A DNA stretch of 64,000 nucleotides from Deinococcus psychrotolerans (lineage in GTDB: Bacteria > Deinococcota > Deinococci > Deinococcales > Deinococcaceae): positions 1 to 64,000 of the forward strand of contig NZ_CP034186.1 in the NCBI RefSeq assembly GCF_003860465.1, written 5' to 3'. Every line of letters starts with the position of its first letter. Positions within the stretch are counted from its first letter, which is position 1. Shown here in pieces: positions 9,007-17,553 of this stretch. Both the position numbers and the translations under genes were made by a program. The notes beneath the pieces are model-generated. The model was not told where the DNA came from. It ran no database searches and saw nothing but the letters and a program-made list of their open reading frames with translations.

Positions 9007-9824
9007 GCCCAGCCCGCTGCGCCCAGCGCACGGATATATGTCTCGGCGCGGGCCTGCATGGCGTCGCGCCCGGCCCCCAGGTACTGGCGGGGATCTTTGG
9101 CTCCAGCGTTCAGCGACTCGCGCACGGCGGCGGTGAACGTCAGCGTCAGATCGGTGGCGAGGTTGATCTTGGCGACGCCTGCTCGGGCGGCCTGGGCCAG
9201 TTCAGTTTCCGGCACGCTGCTGGCCCCGTGTAGAACCAGCGGCAGGGCCGTCAATCCCGTTAGGGTATGCAGTCGCCCGAGGTCCAGGTGAGCGTTCTTG
9301 CTCTCCTGCTTGTGGGCGCTGCCCAGGTCAATGGCCAGAATGTCGCAGCCGCTGTCACGGATGAAGGCGCTGAGCTGGGCCGGATCATCGTGGCGCTCGC
9401 CACTGCGCTCACCCTTAATGACCACCTCGTATTCGGCCTCCAGATAGCCGCCCGCCGCGTGAGCCGCGTCTGCCAGGCGGCGCAAGGTGATGGGGTCGTC
9501 TCCCTCCAGCATCACGCCGTCAAAGCCCAGCCGCAACGCTTCCAGCGCCGCATCTTCACTCTCGGCGTGGTCAAAGTGGAGCAGCACCGGCACGCTGGCC
9601 TCCGCTTTCAGGCTCTGGCCCAGTGCGGCCAGTTGCGCCAGTCCGCCGTGCCGAGCAGCGTTCTGGGAGAACTGGAGGATGACTGGCGCACGCACGGCCT
9701 CGGCGGCCCGCACGATGGCCTGGGCGGTTTCCAGATTCACGGCGTTGAAGGCCGCCAATGCGTAGCCCCCGGCGCGGGCCGCGCGGATGACGTCTGCGGA
9801 TGTGGCAGGGGAAACCAGCGTCAC
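9003..9824 (-). CDS. Class II ketose-bisphosphate aldolase (tagatose-1,6-bisphosphate type)
   Basis: Protein of 273 residues starting at a GTG that shares GTGA with the stop of the SIS gene; the open frame extends further upstream, but only as overlap with that gene. Zinc-ligand motifs of class II aldolases are present: LLHFDHAES, IDLGSAHK and LVLHGASSVPE. FDGVMLEGDD marks the phosphate loop region, and AGVAKINLATDL is typical of GatY/KbaY and Fba enzymes. It would split tagatose- (or fructose-) bisphosphate to dihydroxyacetone phosphate and glyceraldehyde-3-phosphate, the exit to glycolysis. Confidence 0.87.
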   Translation of the reverse strand: MTLVSPATSADVIRAARAGGYALAAFNAVNLETAQAIVRAAEAVRAPVILQFSQNAARHGGLAQLAALGQSLKAEASVPVLLHFDHAESEDAALEALRLGFDGVMLEGDDPITLRRLADAAHAAGGYLEAEYEVVIKGERSGERHDDPAQLSAFIRDSGCDILAIDLGSAHKQESKNAHLDLGRLHTLTGLTALPLVLHGASSVPETELAQAARAGVAKINLATDLTLTFTAAVRESLNAGAKDPRQYLGAGRDAMQARAETYIRALGAAGWA

Positions 9825-10777
9825 GCGAGCGTCACCACTTTGGTCAGGTGACGGGGGGTCAAGGTATCCAGCCCCTTGGTCTGCGCCACGCACTCACCCA
9901 GCATCTGGAGGGCGGGCAGGACGCTCAAAGCGCGGATGCTGGCGTTGCCGCTCACTTCGAGGCTCAGGTCGCCGGAACCGCCGAAATTGATGACCCGTGC
10001 TCCCTTGCTCTGCAGCTCGCCGACCAGCTTGATCTCTTCGGCCACCCGCTGCGGGTGAGACAGCAACACCACGACCGTGCGCTCGTCCACCAGACTGACC
10101 GGGCCGTGACGGTACTCCAGCGGGTGGTACGCCTGAGTGTAAGTCAGGCTCATTTCCTGGAGTTTCAAGGCGCCCTCCTGCGCCACACCGTACAGCGAAC
10201 CTGCCCCCAGGAAGACGAAGTGCGAGCGTCCGGCAATGGCAGCGGCAAACCCTTCCCGCGCCTCGTTCAGCAGGTGTTCGGAGGCCCGGATACCTTCAGC
10301 CGTCACGTCCAACCCTGCCAGTCGCAATCCCAGCAGGAGCATCAGACTGGCCGAGGCGGTCATCACAATGCCCTCTTCCGGGTGGGTGGGCGCGTACAGC
10401 ACGGTGTCGGCGTTCTTTGCCAGGCTGCTCCCCGCCTCGCAGGTCAGGGCGGTGACATGCACGCCCTCGTTGCGGCTGCGAATGGCGGCCTGCACGGTCT
10501 CGGTGGATTCGCCACTGCGCGAGAAGGCCAGGACGTGCGGGCGCGTCCCCGCTGGCAGGTACGACTCCGGGCGGTGCAGCCACTCGCCGCCCGGCACCGC
10601 CAGCGCCTGCACACCCGATTCGTTGAGGGCGGCGGCCACGCTCTGGGCCAGGTAGTACGAGGTGCCGCAGCCGATCAAGACGTGCATTTCGTCATGGTTG
10701 AGGGCGGGCAGATGGGTCTGGGCTGCCTGCCTCCACAGGGGAAATTGTTCGGTAATGCTGCGGATGGTGGGATTCAT
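9821..10777 (-). CDS. SIS-domain sugar isomerase/deaminase, AgaS-like
   Basis: Protein of 318 residues with two SIS domains as in the GlmS isomerase half. Motifs: MHVLIGCGTSYYLAQSVA, VLAFSRSGESTETVQA, FLGAGSLYGVAQEGALKLQEMS and PLEYRHGPVSLVD. The start MNPTIRSI was chosen because it shares ATGA with the stop of the kinase gene; a longer open frame upstream is low-complexity overlap. In this operon it would convert galactosamine-6-phosphate to tagatose-6-phosphate plus ammonia, the role of AgaS. It is shorter than E. coli AgaS (about 384), so fructosamine-type deglycase activity remains possible. Confidence 0.83.
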   Translation of the reverse strand: MNPTIRSITEQFPLWRQAAQTHLPALNHDEMHVLIGCGTSYYLAQSVAAALNESGVQALAVPGGEWLHRPESYLPAGTRPHVLAFSRSGESTETVQAAIRSRNEGVHVTALTCEAGSSLAKNADTVLYAPTHPEEGIVMTASASLMLLLGLRLAGLDVTAEGIRASEHLLNEAREGFAAAIAGRSHFVFLGAGSLYGVAQEGALKLQEMSLTYTQAYHPLEYRHGPVSLVDERTVVVLLSHPQRVAEEIKLVGELQSKGARVINFGGSGDLSLEVSGNASIRALSVLPALQMLGECVAQTKGLDTLTPRHLTKVVTLA

Positions 10778-11757
10778 GCTTGCTCCTGAAGGGTGGGTGA
10801 GGTGAATGGAAGGTGCAGCAGGGCCGTGCGGACGCGCCGCTGCCAGTCGGCGTCGGTGCCGAATCCGGCTTGTGCTGCCGCGTGAAAGAGTGCGCCGCCC
10901 AGCGGGAGCAGAGCGGGCACTTGAGGTTCGCCTAGAAGAGTGGTCAGCGTCTCCAGAACCGTGCGGCTGCCCAGCACGCTGCCCGCGTAGCTCCACGGCA
11001 GATCGGGTTTGCCAAGCTGCTGGCGGGCGGCGCTGACGTGCTGGGCCAGAAGGTCGGCAGCGTCCAGCAAAATAGCGTGGGCGGTCAGCTGACCGTCACC
11101 GGCCAGCTCATTGACCGAGCGGGCCAGTGCGGCGACGGCGGAACGGGGATGCGCTTGGGCGTAGTACCATTCCAGCAGGCCCGGCTGGGTAGGAGGACCG
11201 CTCAGCAGCGGTGTCAGTAATGCCTGCGCGAACTCAGCGTCGGCGTGGCGTCCGTCCAGGGCCTGACTTGCCAGACTCAGTGCCCGCCGCCCGGTCCAGT
11301 AAGCGCTGCCCTCATCGCCGAAGCCCTCGCCCCAGCCGCCGACACGGAGCCGACCAACACCGTCGTCCGCCCAGGCCATCGAGCCGGTTCCGGCCAGCAG
11401 CAGCACGCCCGGCCCGCCCGCGAAGGCCCCGGTAAAGGCGGCCTCCACATCGTTCATGGTGCTGAGCGGACAGCCAGGCAGCAGCTCGGCACTGAGGGCG
11501 TCCTGCCGAGCGCTGATCTCCCGCGACTCGCCGTAGCCGGGCAGGCCGAGGGCGGCGCGGTGCAGCGGGCCGGGAGCGGGGTGGGCGCTCAGCAGGGCGG
11601 TCAGCACCGCTTGCCAGTCGGGGCGGTCAAAGGGATTGATGCCGGGAGCGTAAAACGGCCCCACCACCTCGCCCTCCGCGTTGACGTAAGCCAACGCGGT
11701 CTTGCTGCCGCCGCCGTCCAGGCCCAGCACCCACGTCTGATCCGCCCGCTCCGTCAT
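10774..11757 (-). CDS. BadF/BadG-type N-acetylhexosamine/hexosamine kinase
   Basis: Protein of 327 residues of the ASKHA fold. It has phosphate-1 motif LGLDGGGSKTALAYV, NDVEAAFTGAF with the catalytic Asp region, the phosphate-2 loop LLAGTGSMAWA, and GGWGEGFGDEGSAYWTGRRAL typical of N-acetylglucosamine kinases. The chosen ATG (11757) shares one base with the TAA of the binding-protein gene (TAATG). The most probable reaction here is 6-phosphorylation of imported galactosamine or N-acetylgalactosamine. Substrate choice is inferred from neighbours. Confidence 0.83.
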   Translation of the reverse strand: MTERADQTWVLGLDGGGSKTALAYVNAEGEVVGPFYAPGINPFDRPDWQAVLTALLSAHPAPGPLHRAALGLPGYGESREISARQDALSAELLPGCPLSTMNDVEAAFTGAFAGGPGVLLLAGTGSMAWADDGVGRLRVGGWGEGFGDEGSAYWTGRRALSLASQALDGRHADAEFAQALLTPLLSGPPTQPGLLEWYYAQAHPRSAVAALARSVNELAGDGQLTAHAILLDAADLLAQHVSAARQQLGKPDLPWSYAGSVLGSRTVLETLTTLLGEPQVPALLPLGGALFHAAAQAGFGTDADWQRRVRTALLHLPFTSPTLQEQA

Positions 11758-13013
11758 TACTTGGCCGTTTTCAGCAGAGTATTCATCTCTCCCGTTGCCT
11801 GCTTGATCGCGTCGGGCAGTGTGGCGTTGCCGGTCCAAGCCAGATTCAGTTTCTGATTGAGCACCGTCAGCACCTCGGGCAGCACCTTGAGGCTACGCAG
11901 ACTGGCGTTGATGACCACTGAGTTGGGAAGCTGGGCGAAGACCGTCTGGGCGTTGCGGCCAGGCAGCGCCTGGAGGTACTGGCTCTTGTAATTCTCGGCC
12001 AGGGTGGGCAGCAGGCCCTGCTGGGCGAGCAGCCGCTGGGCCTGGGGGCTGGTGTTCATCCAGGTAACCAAAGTCTGGGCGGCGTCCTTGTTCTTGCTGC
12101 CTGTCGGGATCACCAGCGCGTGGGCGCTGACCACCGGGTGCGGCTGCTTGCCGTCCACACTGGGAAACGGCGCGAAGGCCCAGTCCAGGTCCTTGTTCTG
12201 ATCCCAGGTGCTGACCATCCAGCTGCCCTGCACCAGAATGCCCATCTGCCCGGCCAGGAACATCTGATAGCCCTGCTGGCTGGCCGCCTGCGGACCGGGG
12301 GCCACCTTGTCTTTATAGATCAGATCCAGCAGTTTCTGTGAGGTCTTGGCGAAGATGGGGTCCAGGCTGGCCGCGTAGCCCGTGCCGGACTTCTGGATCA
12401 GGCCCTTGCCGCCCGCGCCGTAGTAAAAGCTCATGCCGTATTCCAGGTCGGACTGTAAATCGGCTCCGTTGATGCCGTAGATCTGCTTGCCGTCCTTGGT
12501 GAAGGTCAGCTTCTTGGCGGCGTCCAGCATCTGATCAAAGGTCCAGTTGGCGGTGGGAATCGGCACGCCGCGCTCCTTGAAGAGTGCCCGGTTGATATAC
12601 ACCGTGACCGGCTGCGGTCCCAGCGGCACGCCGTAAAGCTGATTGTCGACCTTGTAGGGCGCAGTTCGCACGTTGGGCAGCGCCGCCGTCGTCTTGGCGT
12701 CCAGTTTGATCGGCGAGAGTGCACCTTGCGATTGGTAAAAGGGGAAATTGTCGAGGTTCATCCACATGACGTCGAAGGTGCTGCCGCCCGCCACCATCGC
12801 GGCGGCTTTCTGCCAGTACACGCCCCAGGGCACCAGGTTGTACTTAACCGTGATATCGGGGTGCGATTTGTTAAAAGCGGCAATCAGCGCTTCATCGGCC
12901 TTCTGGCGGGTGCCGTCCCAGGTGGCGTAGTCGATGGTGGTGGCGGCACTGGCGGCGGACAGGCTCAGGGCGGCAAGGAAAAGCAGGGTCTTGGGTCCGG
13001 TCAACTTGGGCAT
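11757..13013 (-). CDS. Sugar ABC transporter substrate-binding protein (CUT1 family)
   Basis: Secreted binding protein of 418 residues. The signal peptide is KTLLFLAALSLSAASAA, then TTIDYATWDG begins the mature domain. MVAGGSTFDVMWMNLDNFP, GILVQGSWMVSTWDQNKDLDWAFAP and the late WMNTSPQAQRLLAQQG are typical of extracellular solute-binding family 1. The start at 13013 has a GGAGG ribosome site 7 bases upstream; the open frame runs further back only as overlap with the permease. The two permeases lie just upstream and no ATPase is encoded in the operon, so a shared MsmK/MalK-type ATPase elsewhere is implied. Confidence 0.9.
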   Translation of the reverse strand: MPKLTGPKTLLFLAALSLSAASAATTIDYATWDGTRQKADEALIAAFNKSHPDITVKYNLVPWGVYWQKAAAMVAGGSTFDVMWMNLDNFPFYQSQGALSPIKLDAKTTAALPNVRTAPYKVDNQLYGVPLGPQPVTVYINRALFKERGVPIPTANWTFDQMLDAAKKLTFTKDGKQIYGINGADLQSDLEYGMSFYYGAGGKGLIQKSGTGYAASLDPIFAKTSQKLLDLIYKDKVAPGPQAASQQGYQMFLAGQMGILVQGSWMVSTWDQNKDLDWAFAPFPSVDGKQPHPVVSAHALVIPTGSKNKDAAQTLVTWMNTSPQAQRLLAQQGLLPTLAENYKSQYLQALPGRNAQTVFAQLPNSVVINASLRSLKVLPEVLTVLNQKLNLAWTGNATLPDAIKQATGEMNTLLKTAK

Positions 13014-13078
13014 GGTGGTTCCTCCAGATGAATGAGAAGGCGGGGAAAAGCGCAACGCGCGGACGTTGGACACAGGCG

Positions 13079-13957
13079 TTACCCTTTCAGGCCGCTGGTA
13101 ATGGCGGCGTCGGTGAGGTAACGCTGGACGAACATGTAGGCAATCACGGTGGGCAGCGTGGACAGGGTAGCCCCCGCCATCAGCACCGGGATGTTGACCG
13201 AGTACTGGTTTTGCAAGCTCAGCAGGCCGACGGGCAGCAACATCTTCTCGCTCGACTGCAACACGATCAGCGGCCAGATAAACGACTGCCAGTTGCCCAG
13301 GAAGCTGAACAGCCACGCCGCCGCGATTGCGCCTTTGGCGGCAGGCAGTGCCACATGCCGCAGCGCCGTGAACCACGAGCCGCCGTCGATCAGCACGCTT
13401 TCTTCCAGTGAACGGGGCAGTGAGCGGAAGAATTGAAACAGCAGGAACACGGTGAACCCGCTGGCGATGCTGGGCACGATCAGGGCCGTGAAGCTGTCGT
13501 ACCAGCCCAGGTAACGGATCAGCAGGAACACCGGAATGATCGTGACCTGCCAGGGAATCATCAGGGAGAGCAGGTGCGAGCCGAACCACAGCCCCTGCCC
13601 CGGAAAGCGCAGCCGCGCGAAGGCGTAGGCAGCGGGCGCAGCCGACAGGATGTTCAGGCTGGCAATCAGCACACTGGTCCAGACACTGTTGAAGAACATC
13701 CGGGCAAACGGAATGGTATTGAACAGCTGGGTAAAGTTGGCGACACTCCACTTGGCCGGGAGCCACACCGGGGGCCAGGTGTACGCCTCGGCGGGGGTCT
13801 TGAAGGCCGTCAGGATCATCCAGGCGAACGGCAACAGAATGACGACAGCGCCCAGGGTCAACAGGCCCAGCAGCGCCGCCTGCGATCCCTGCGACTTGGC
13901 TCTGAGTGAAACGTCGCGGCGGGTCAGCACTTCGGGAGCGGGTTCAGACCTGGTCAT
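13079..13957 (-). CDS. Sugar ABC transporter permease (MalG-like)
   Basis: Inner-membrane protein of 292 residues with about six hydrophobic segments (first LLGLLTLGAVVILLPFAWMI). The EAA loop reads EESVLIDGGSWFTALRHVALP, the contact site for the ATPase. The C-terminus (DAAITSGLKG) is typical of the MalG branch. The start overlaps the MalF-like permease stop by 14 bp. It works with the preceding permease and the following binding protein to import an oligosaccharide, here presumed to be galactosamine-containing. Confidence 0.9.
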   Translation of the reverse strand: MTRSEPAPEVLTRRDVSLRAKSQGSQAALLGLLTLGAVVILLPFAWMILTAFKTPAEAYTWPPVWLPAKWSVANFTQLFNTIPFARMFFNSVWTSVLIASLNILSAAPAAYAFARLRFPGQGLWFGSHLLSLMIPWQVTIIPVFLLIRYLGWYDSFTALIVPSIASGFTVFLLFQFFRSLPRSLEESVLIDGGSWFTALRHVALPAAKGAIAAAWLFSFLGNWQSFIWPLIVLQSSEKMLLPVGLLSLQNQYSVNIPVLMAGATLSTLPTVIAYMFVQRYLTDAAITSGLKG

Positions 13958-14879
13958 AGTTCACCCATTTGTTCTGGTTGCGCCACTGAACCATCATCAG
14001 CGCGATCAAGATGATGGCCAGCAACCAGGCCAGCGCCGAGGCGTAGCCCATCTTGAAGAAGGTGAAGGCCGTCTTGTAGATGTAGAGGGCCACCGTGGTG
14101 CTGCTGTCGCCGGGGCCGCCGTTGGAGAGCACCAGCACGGCCTCGAACACCTGCAAGGCTCCGATGACGCTCAGCACCATCACCAAGAAGATGGTGGGGC
14201 TGATCATCGGCAGGGTGATGAAGCGGAAGGTCTCGAATGGTCTGGCCCCGTCGAGTTGAGAGGCTTCGTACAGCTCTTTGGGCACGCTCGCCAGTGAGGC
14301 CAAAAACAAGATGATGCCCTGCCCCGAACCCTGCCAGACGCTGAAGACGGCCACGGCGGGCAGCACCCAGGCGGGTGAGCCGAGCCAGTTAGGGCCGTGA
14401 ACGCCCAGCCAGCCCAGAATCAGGTTGACCAGACCCTGCGGTGCGAGCAGCACCTGCCACAGCAGCGCCACCGCCACGCCAATGGTGACCATCGGCAGGT
14501 AATACACCGTGCGGAAGACCGTGCGTAGCCAGCCCGACTTGAGATTGTTGATCCACACTGCCAGTGTCAGCGAGATGATGACCCCGGTGGGCACCGCCAG
14601 CAGCACATAGATCAGCGTGTGAGACAGGGCCGAGGTGGCCCGTGGGTCTTGCAGCGCGGTGGCGTAGTTCTGGAGGCCCACGAAATTGGGTTTACTTAGG
14701 CCGCCCCAGTCGGTGAGCGAGATGCCCAGCGACGCGGCGATCGGCAACACCGCAAAGGCCAGAATCCCCAGGGTGCTGGGCAGGATCAGCAGCGCGGCCA
14801 TCAGCGTTTCCTGTCGCCGCATGGGAGAAGCGCGGCGCTTGCGGGCAGTCAGGGTGACAAGTGGAGCGGCGTTTTGCAT
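13944..14879 (-). CDS. Sugar ABC transporter permease (MalF-like)
   Basis: Inner-membrane protein of 311 residues with six predicted helices (first LMAALLILPSTLGILAFAVL). The EAA loop is KELYEASQLDGARPFETFRFITLP. A long periplasmic loop (ITDWGGLSKPNFVGLQNY type) between helices 1 and 2 matches the MalF/UgpA group. It lies 41 bp after the secreted GH114-type gene and is coupled by overlap to the second permease. Confidence 0.9.
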   Translation of the reverse strand: MQNAAPLVTLTARKRRASPMRRQETLMAALLILPSTLGILAFAVLPIAASLGISLTDWGGLSKPNFVGLQNYATALQDPRATSALSHTLIYVLLAVPTGVIISLTLAVWINNLKSGWLRTVFRTVYYLPMVTIGVAVALLWQVLLAPQGLVNLILGWLGVHGPNWLGSPAWVLPAVAVFSVWQGSGQGIILFLASLASVPKELYEASQLDGARPFETFRFITLPMISPTIFLVMVLSVIGALQVFEAVLVLSNGGPGDSSTTVALYIYKTAFTFFKMGYASALAWLLAIILIALMMVQWRNQNKWVNYDQV

Positions 14880-14920
14880 TCTGGCTCCCTAACCCTGCCG
14901 GACAGTGGGGCGCTCAGACC

Positions 14921-16405
14921 TCACGGGTTGGCCTCGTAAACCTTGTCCAGGTTGATGGTCGAGACGTACGGCACGAAGCCGAATGACTTGGCCCGCTGGT
15001 AATCACGGGTGATCAGGTCTTGCTGCTCCGGCTGCGCGTAGTCGAGCGCCAGCACCTTCAGACCGCGTTTGGACAGCGCCTCCACGAAGCTGGGATCACC
15101 GTTGACGTTGCCGTAAGTCTTCTTGTCGAAGTTGTAACTGCTCGAAAAACTCTCGTACATCACCGCGTCGATGCTGGGGGCCGTCTGGTTGAGCAGCGCG
15201 AAGCCCCGGTTTTGCACGATCACGGCGTCGGGGTAAGTCGCCCGCAGGTCCTGCACGATCTTGACCAGTCCTGGCGCGATCTTGGGGTACAGATCGGCGG
15301 TGTCGAGCGTATCGAGGAAAAAGCCGTCGAAGCCCTGTTTTTTCAGCTTCGCGGCCTGATCGGCCACGATCTTCTGCCAGCCGGGCTGCGAGGCGTCGAT
15401 GAACTGCGAACCCCAGTTCTTGTTCTCGCCCAGAATCCAGCTCGGGTCCACCGTCGGCGCGGCAGCATTGTTGCGGTCCAGCTCACCGATGGTCATGTAG
15501 GCCACGACGCGGGTGCCGTTGTCGTGGAGCATCTTGAGCTGCTCGGCGTTCACGGTGCTGGGCTGCACGATGGCGAGGTCGTAATTGAGCAGCTTCTCCA
15601 CGTCGGCGGCCTGGTTGCCGTAATACACCGAGTACGAACCGATGTCTGACAGGCGGCTTTCCAACGGTGATCCCGCCAGAGACTTGCCCAGCTTGGCGGT
15701 GATCTCGGTGGCCAGGGCGCTGGCTGTGGCAGGCTGCTCGGTAAAGGCCAGGTAGCCGTAGTTGTTGGGTGAGCTGAAGTCGCCGCCCACCGGCCAAATC
15801 GGGAACTCGGCGGCCTTCTGGTGTTCACGCCCGACCTTGAGGCCCCAGACGTCGCCCGCCTTGACTGCTGGCAGGGTGGCTGAATTGAGCGGCAAGGCCA
15901 GTTCCAGCACCCAGCGGTTGTCCTCGATGCGACCCACGCTCTTGTAATCGGTGGTGGCGGTGTAGGCCTTGAAACGCTCGCCCGCCGGGTTGACGGCGAA
16001 GTGCAGATCGGCAGGGGCACTAACAAACGGCTGGGTGCGGAGGTAAAGCTCCATCACGTCATCGTTCCACCACTCGCCCGCGTCACTTTTCAGCACCGCC
16101 TTAACGGTGTCCCTGGGCTGGTCGAAGACGCCCAGCACGTAGAGGTTGCTGTCGTCGTAGGCCAGGCTGAAATAACCGCTGCTTCCCACCGGCACACTGG
16201 GCACGCCGTTACTGAGAATGACTTTGTACTGCGGCAGGCCATCCCACTGCTTGAGGTCGCCGCCGATGGTGATGGTGCGCTTGAGAGCCTGCGACACGCT
16301 GGTTTCGGGGACGCCGCCGCTGTTCTGGGCCAAGCCGACAGTCAGCAGGGTGAGGGCCAGGCTCACGGCGGAGCGTTTTGCGGCATTGTTCAGCTTGCTT
16401 TTCAT
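14921..16405 (-). CDS. Secreted GH114-like glycosidase with N-terminal CBM9/DOMON-type domain
   Basis: Protein of 494 residues with a signal peptide (AVSLALTLLTVGLAQ). Residues ~45-235 resemble a CBM9-like sugar-binding beta sandwich (GGDLKQWDGLP, WWNDDVMELYL, DNRWVLELALPL, VWGLKVGREH). Residues ~250-494 form a TIM barrel of the GH114/PelA-hydrolase group: NYDLAIVQPSTVNA, RVVAYMTIGELD, GFDGFFLDTLDTADLYP, AVIVQNRGFALL, AVMYESFSSSY. It probably attacks polymeric galactosamine at or outside the cell surface before import. It has a strong GGGAGG ribosome site, and its ATG overlaps the regulator's stop (ATGA). Confidence 0.85.
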   Translation of the reverse strand: MKSKLNNAAKRSAVSLALTLLTVGLAQNSGGVPETSVSQALKRTITIGGDLKQWDGLPQYKVILSNGVPSVPVGSSGYFSLAYDDSNLYVLGVFDQPRDTVKAVLKSDAGEWWNDDVMELYLRTQPFVSAPADLHFAVNPAGERFKAYTATTDYKSVGRIEDNRWVLELALPLNSATLPAVKAGDVWGLKVGREHQKAAEFPIWPVGGDFSSPNNYGYLAFTEQPATASALATEITAKLGKSLAGSPLESRLSDIGSYSVYYGNQAADVEKLLNYDLAIVQPSTVNAEQLKMLHDNGTRVVAYMTIGELDRNNAAAPTVDPSWILGENKNWGSQFIDASQPGWQKIVADQAAKLKKQGFDGFFLDTLDTADLYPKIAPGLVKIVQDLRATYPDAVIVQNRGFALLNQTAPSIDAVMYESFSSSYNFDKKTYGNVNGDPSFVEALSKRGLKVLALDYAQPEQQDLITRDYQRAKSFGFVPYVSTINLDKVYEANP

Positions 16406-17187
16406 GAATTCCTCCCGAGGGGAACGAAGGTGGTGTTGATCTTGAGATCGGCCAGGCGCGACTTCCAGGTAGCGTCGAGTGCGCTGTCGGTAATGATGGT
16501 CTGAACGGCAGAAATGGGAGCCACCGCGTAGGGGGCGCTGCTGTCAAACTTGCTGGAATCGGCCAGTAAAATGGCCTGCGAAGTGCGGGCGATCATGGCC
16601 CGGTTGAGGCTGGCCTCGGAGGAATTGAGGGTGTACATCTGCGCGTCGCCGCGAACGGCGCTGGTACCGAGGTAAAGCTGATCGAACCAGACCTCGCCCA
16701 GCAAGCGCTCAGCGTAGGGACCGACCATCGAGAGATTTTCGTTGCGAAGCTGCCCACCCAGCAGATTGACGCTCAGGCCCTCGACATTCACCAGATCCTG
16801 TGCCACGCCCAGCCCATTGGTGAAGATGGTCAGTGGCAGGGGCTGCACCTGTGCCCGGAGCCGACGAGCGAGTTGCAGCACGGTGGTCCCGGCGTCCAGA
16901 AAGATGGTGGTGTGGGGTCGCAGCAACCCGTAAGCGGCCTCACCGATGGCCCGCTTGGCGTCGAGGTGCTCCTGTACGCGCGACTGGAAAGCCAGTTCTG
17001 GCCCCGCCGCCTCGGCCAGCTTGGCTCCGCCGTGGGTACGGGTGACGATGCCGTCTTCCTCCAGGCGTTGGAGATCGCGGCGGATAGTAACGATAGACGC
17101 GCCTGTGGCCTCGGCCAGTTCCTGAACCTGGGCGTAGCCATTGTTATAAAGGTGATGCTGAATCTTGGTGATGCGGTCTGATTGCAC
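16402..17187 (-). CDS. DeoR-family transcriptional regulator of the galactosamine operon
   Basis: Protein of about 261 residues. The N-terminal winged helix is RITKIQHHLYNNGYAQVQEL with the recognition helix in TGASIVTIRRDLQRLEEDG, and THGGAKL closes the DNA-binding domain. The DeoRC sensor domain (ISOCOT fold) follows, with IFLDAGTTVLQLA and IFTNGLGVA for phosphosugar binding. The GTG at 17187 was chosen because AGAGG sits 5 bases upstream; a TTG at 17205 is in frame but has no clear site. It is the first gene of a 12-gene operon and probably represses it until a sugar phosphate intermediate appears. Confidence 0.85.
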   Translation of the reverse strand: MQSDRITKIQHHLYNNGYAQVQELAEATGASIVTIRRDLQRLEEDGIVTRTHGGAKLAEAAGPELAFQSRVQEHLDAKRAIGEAAYGLLRPHTTIFLDAGTTVLQLARRLRAQVQPLPLTIFTNGLGVAQDLVNVEGLSVNLLGGQLRNENLSMVGPYAERLLGEVWFDQLYLGTSAVRGDAQMYTLNSSEASLNRAMIARTSQAILLADSSKFDSSAPYAVAPISAVQTIITDSALDATWKSRLADLKINTTFVPLGRNS

Positions 17188-17260
17188 TGCCACCTCTGGC
17201 CTCAAAAGGCCGTCCGTCTCGGAATGTCGTGAAGGCTGAATCCTGCCACCTATGTCTGAA

Positions 17261-17309
17261 ATGATCGCTTTCGCTCATCTTAACAAGCCAATAGATCAAA
17301 AGCAATCAT
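17261..17309. promoter_or_regulatory. Candidate DeoR operator pair upstream of the galactosamine operon
   Basis: Two facing copies of one 13-base motif: ATGATCGCTTTCG on the plus strand at 17261-17273 and ATGATTGCTTTTG on the minus strand at 17297-17309 (11 of 13 positions identical), 23 bases apart. They lie about 75-120 bases before the regulator start, where the operon promoter should be. DeoR proteins commonly bind repeated sites of this kind. Binding is inferred. Confidence 0.5.
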
Positions 17310-17553
17310 CTATATGACCGAAAAATGTATCCTACTGACAGAATGAGTGCTAAGAGTCCGTGAAGGTCTCTTCGCTACGGGCTTCATGCGGACATTGGAG
17401 GGTTCTAGCTAGTTGTCGCGTAGGGACGCGCTGATGTTGACCGGAAGCGGCCCAGCTTCCGATTCCTGCTGTCGATCATCAGCTATCCTGTGGGTGCGAC
17501 GCAGGCTGGAGGGAATTCAAAACACAGGAGCACCAGGTACGTCAATTCCAGGG
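17310..17553. other. Non-coding stretch between operon promoter and IS6 remnant
   Basis: No supported gene is seen on either strand. The sequence is ordinary mixed composition with no clear repeats. It probably contains the upstream part of the operon promoter region. Confidence 0.4.

Noticed and set aside
8329..9291. 320-codon plus-strand open frame
   Set aside because: Antisense to the PfkB kinase and aldolase genes. No ribosome site or motif.
10778..10996. 73-residue extension of the SIS protein
   Set aside because: It is Arg/Ser-rich overlap with the kinase gene. The ATG sharing ATGA with the kinase stop begins the conserved sequence.
13014..13766. Long N-terminal extension of the sugar-binding protein
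   Set aside because: It overlaps the MalG-like permease and lacks a signal peptide; the ATG at 13013 has GGAGG and a signal peptide.
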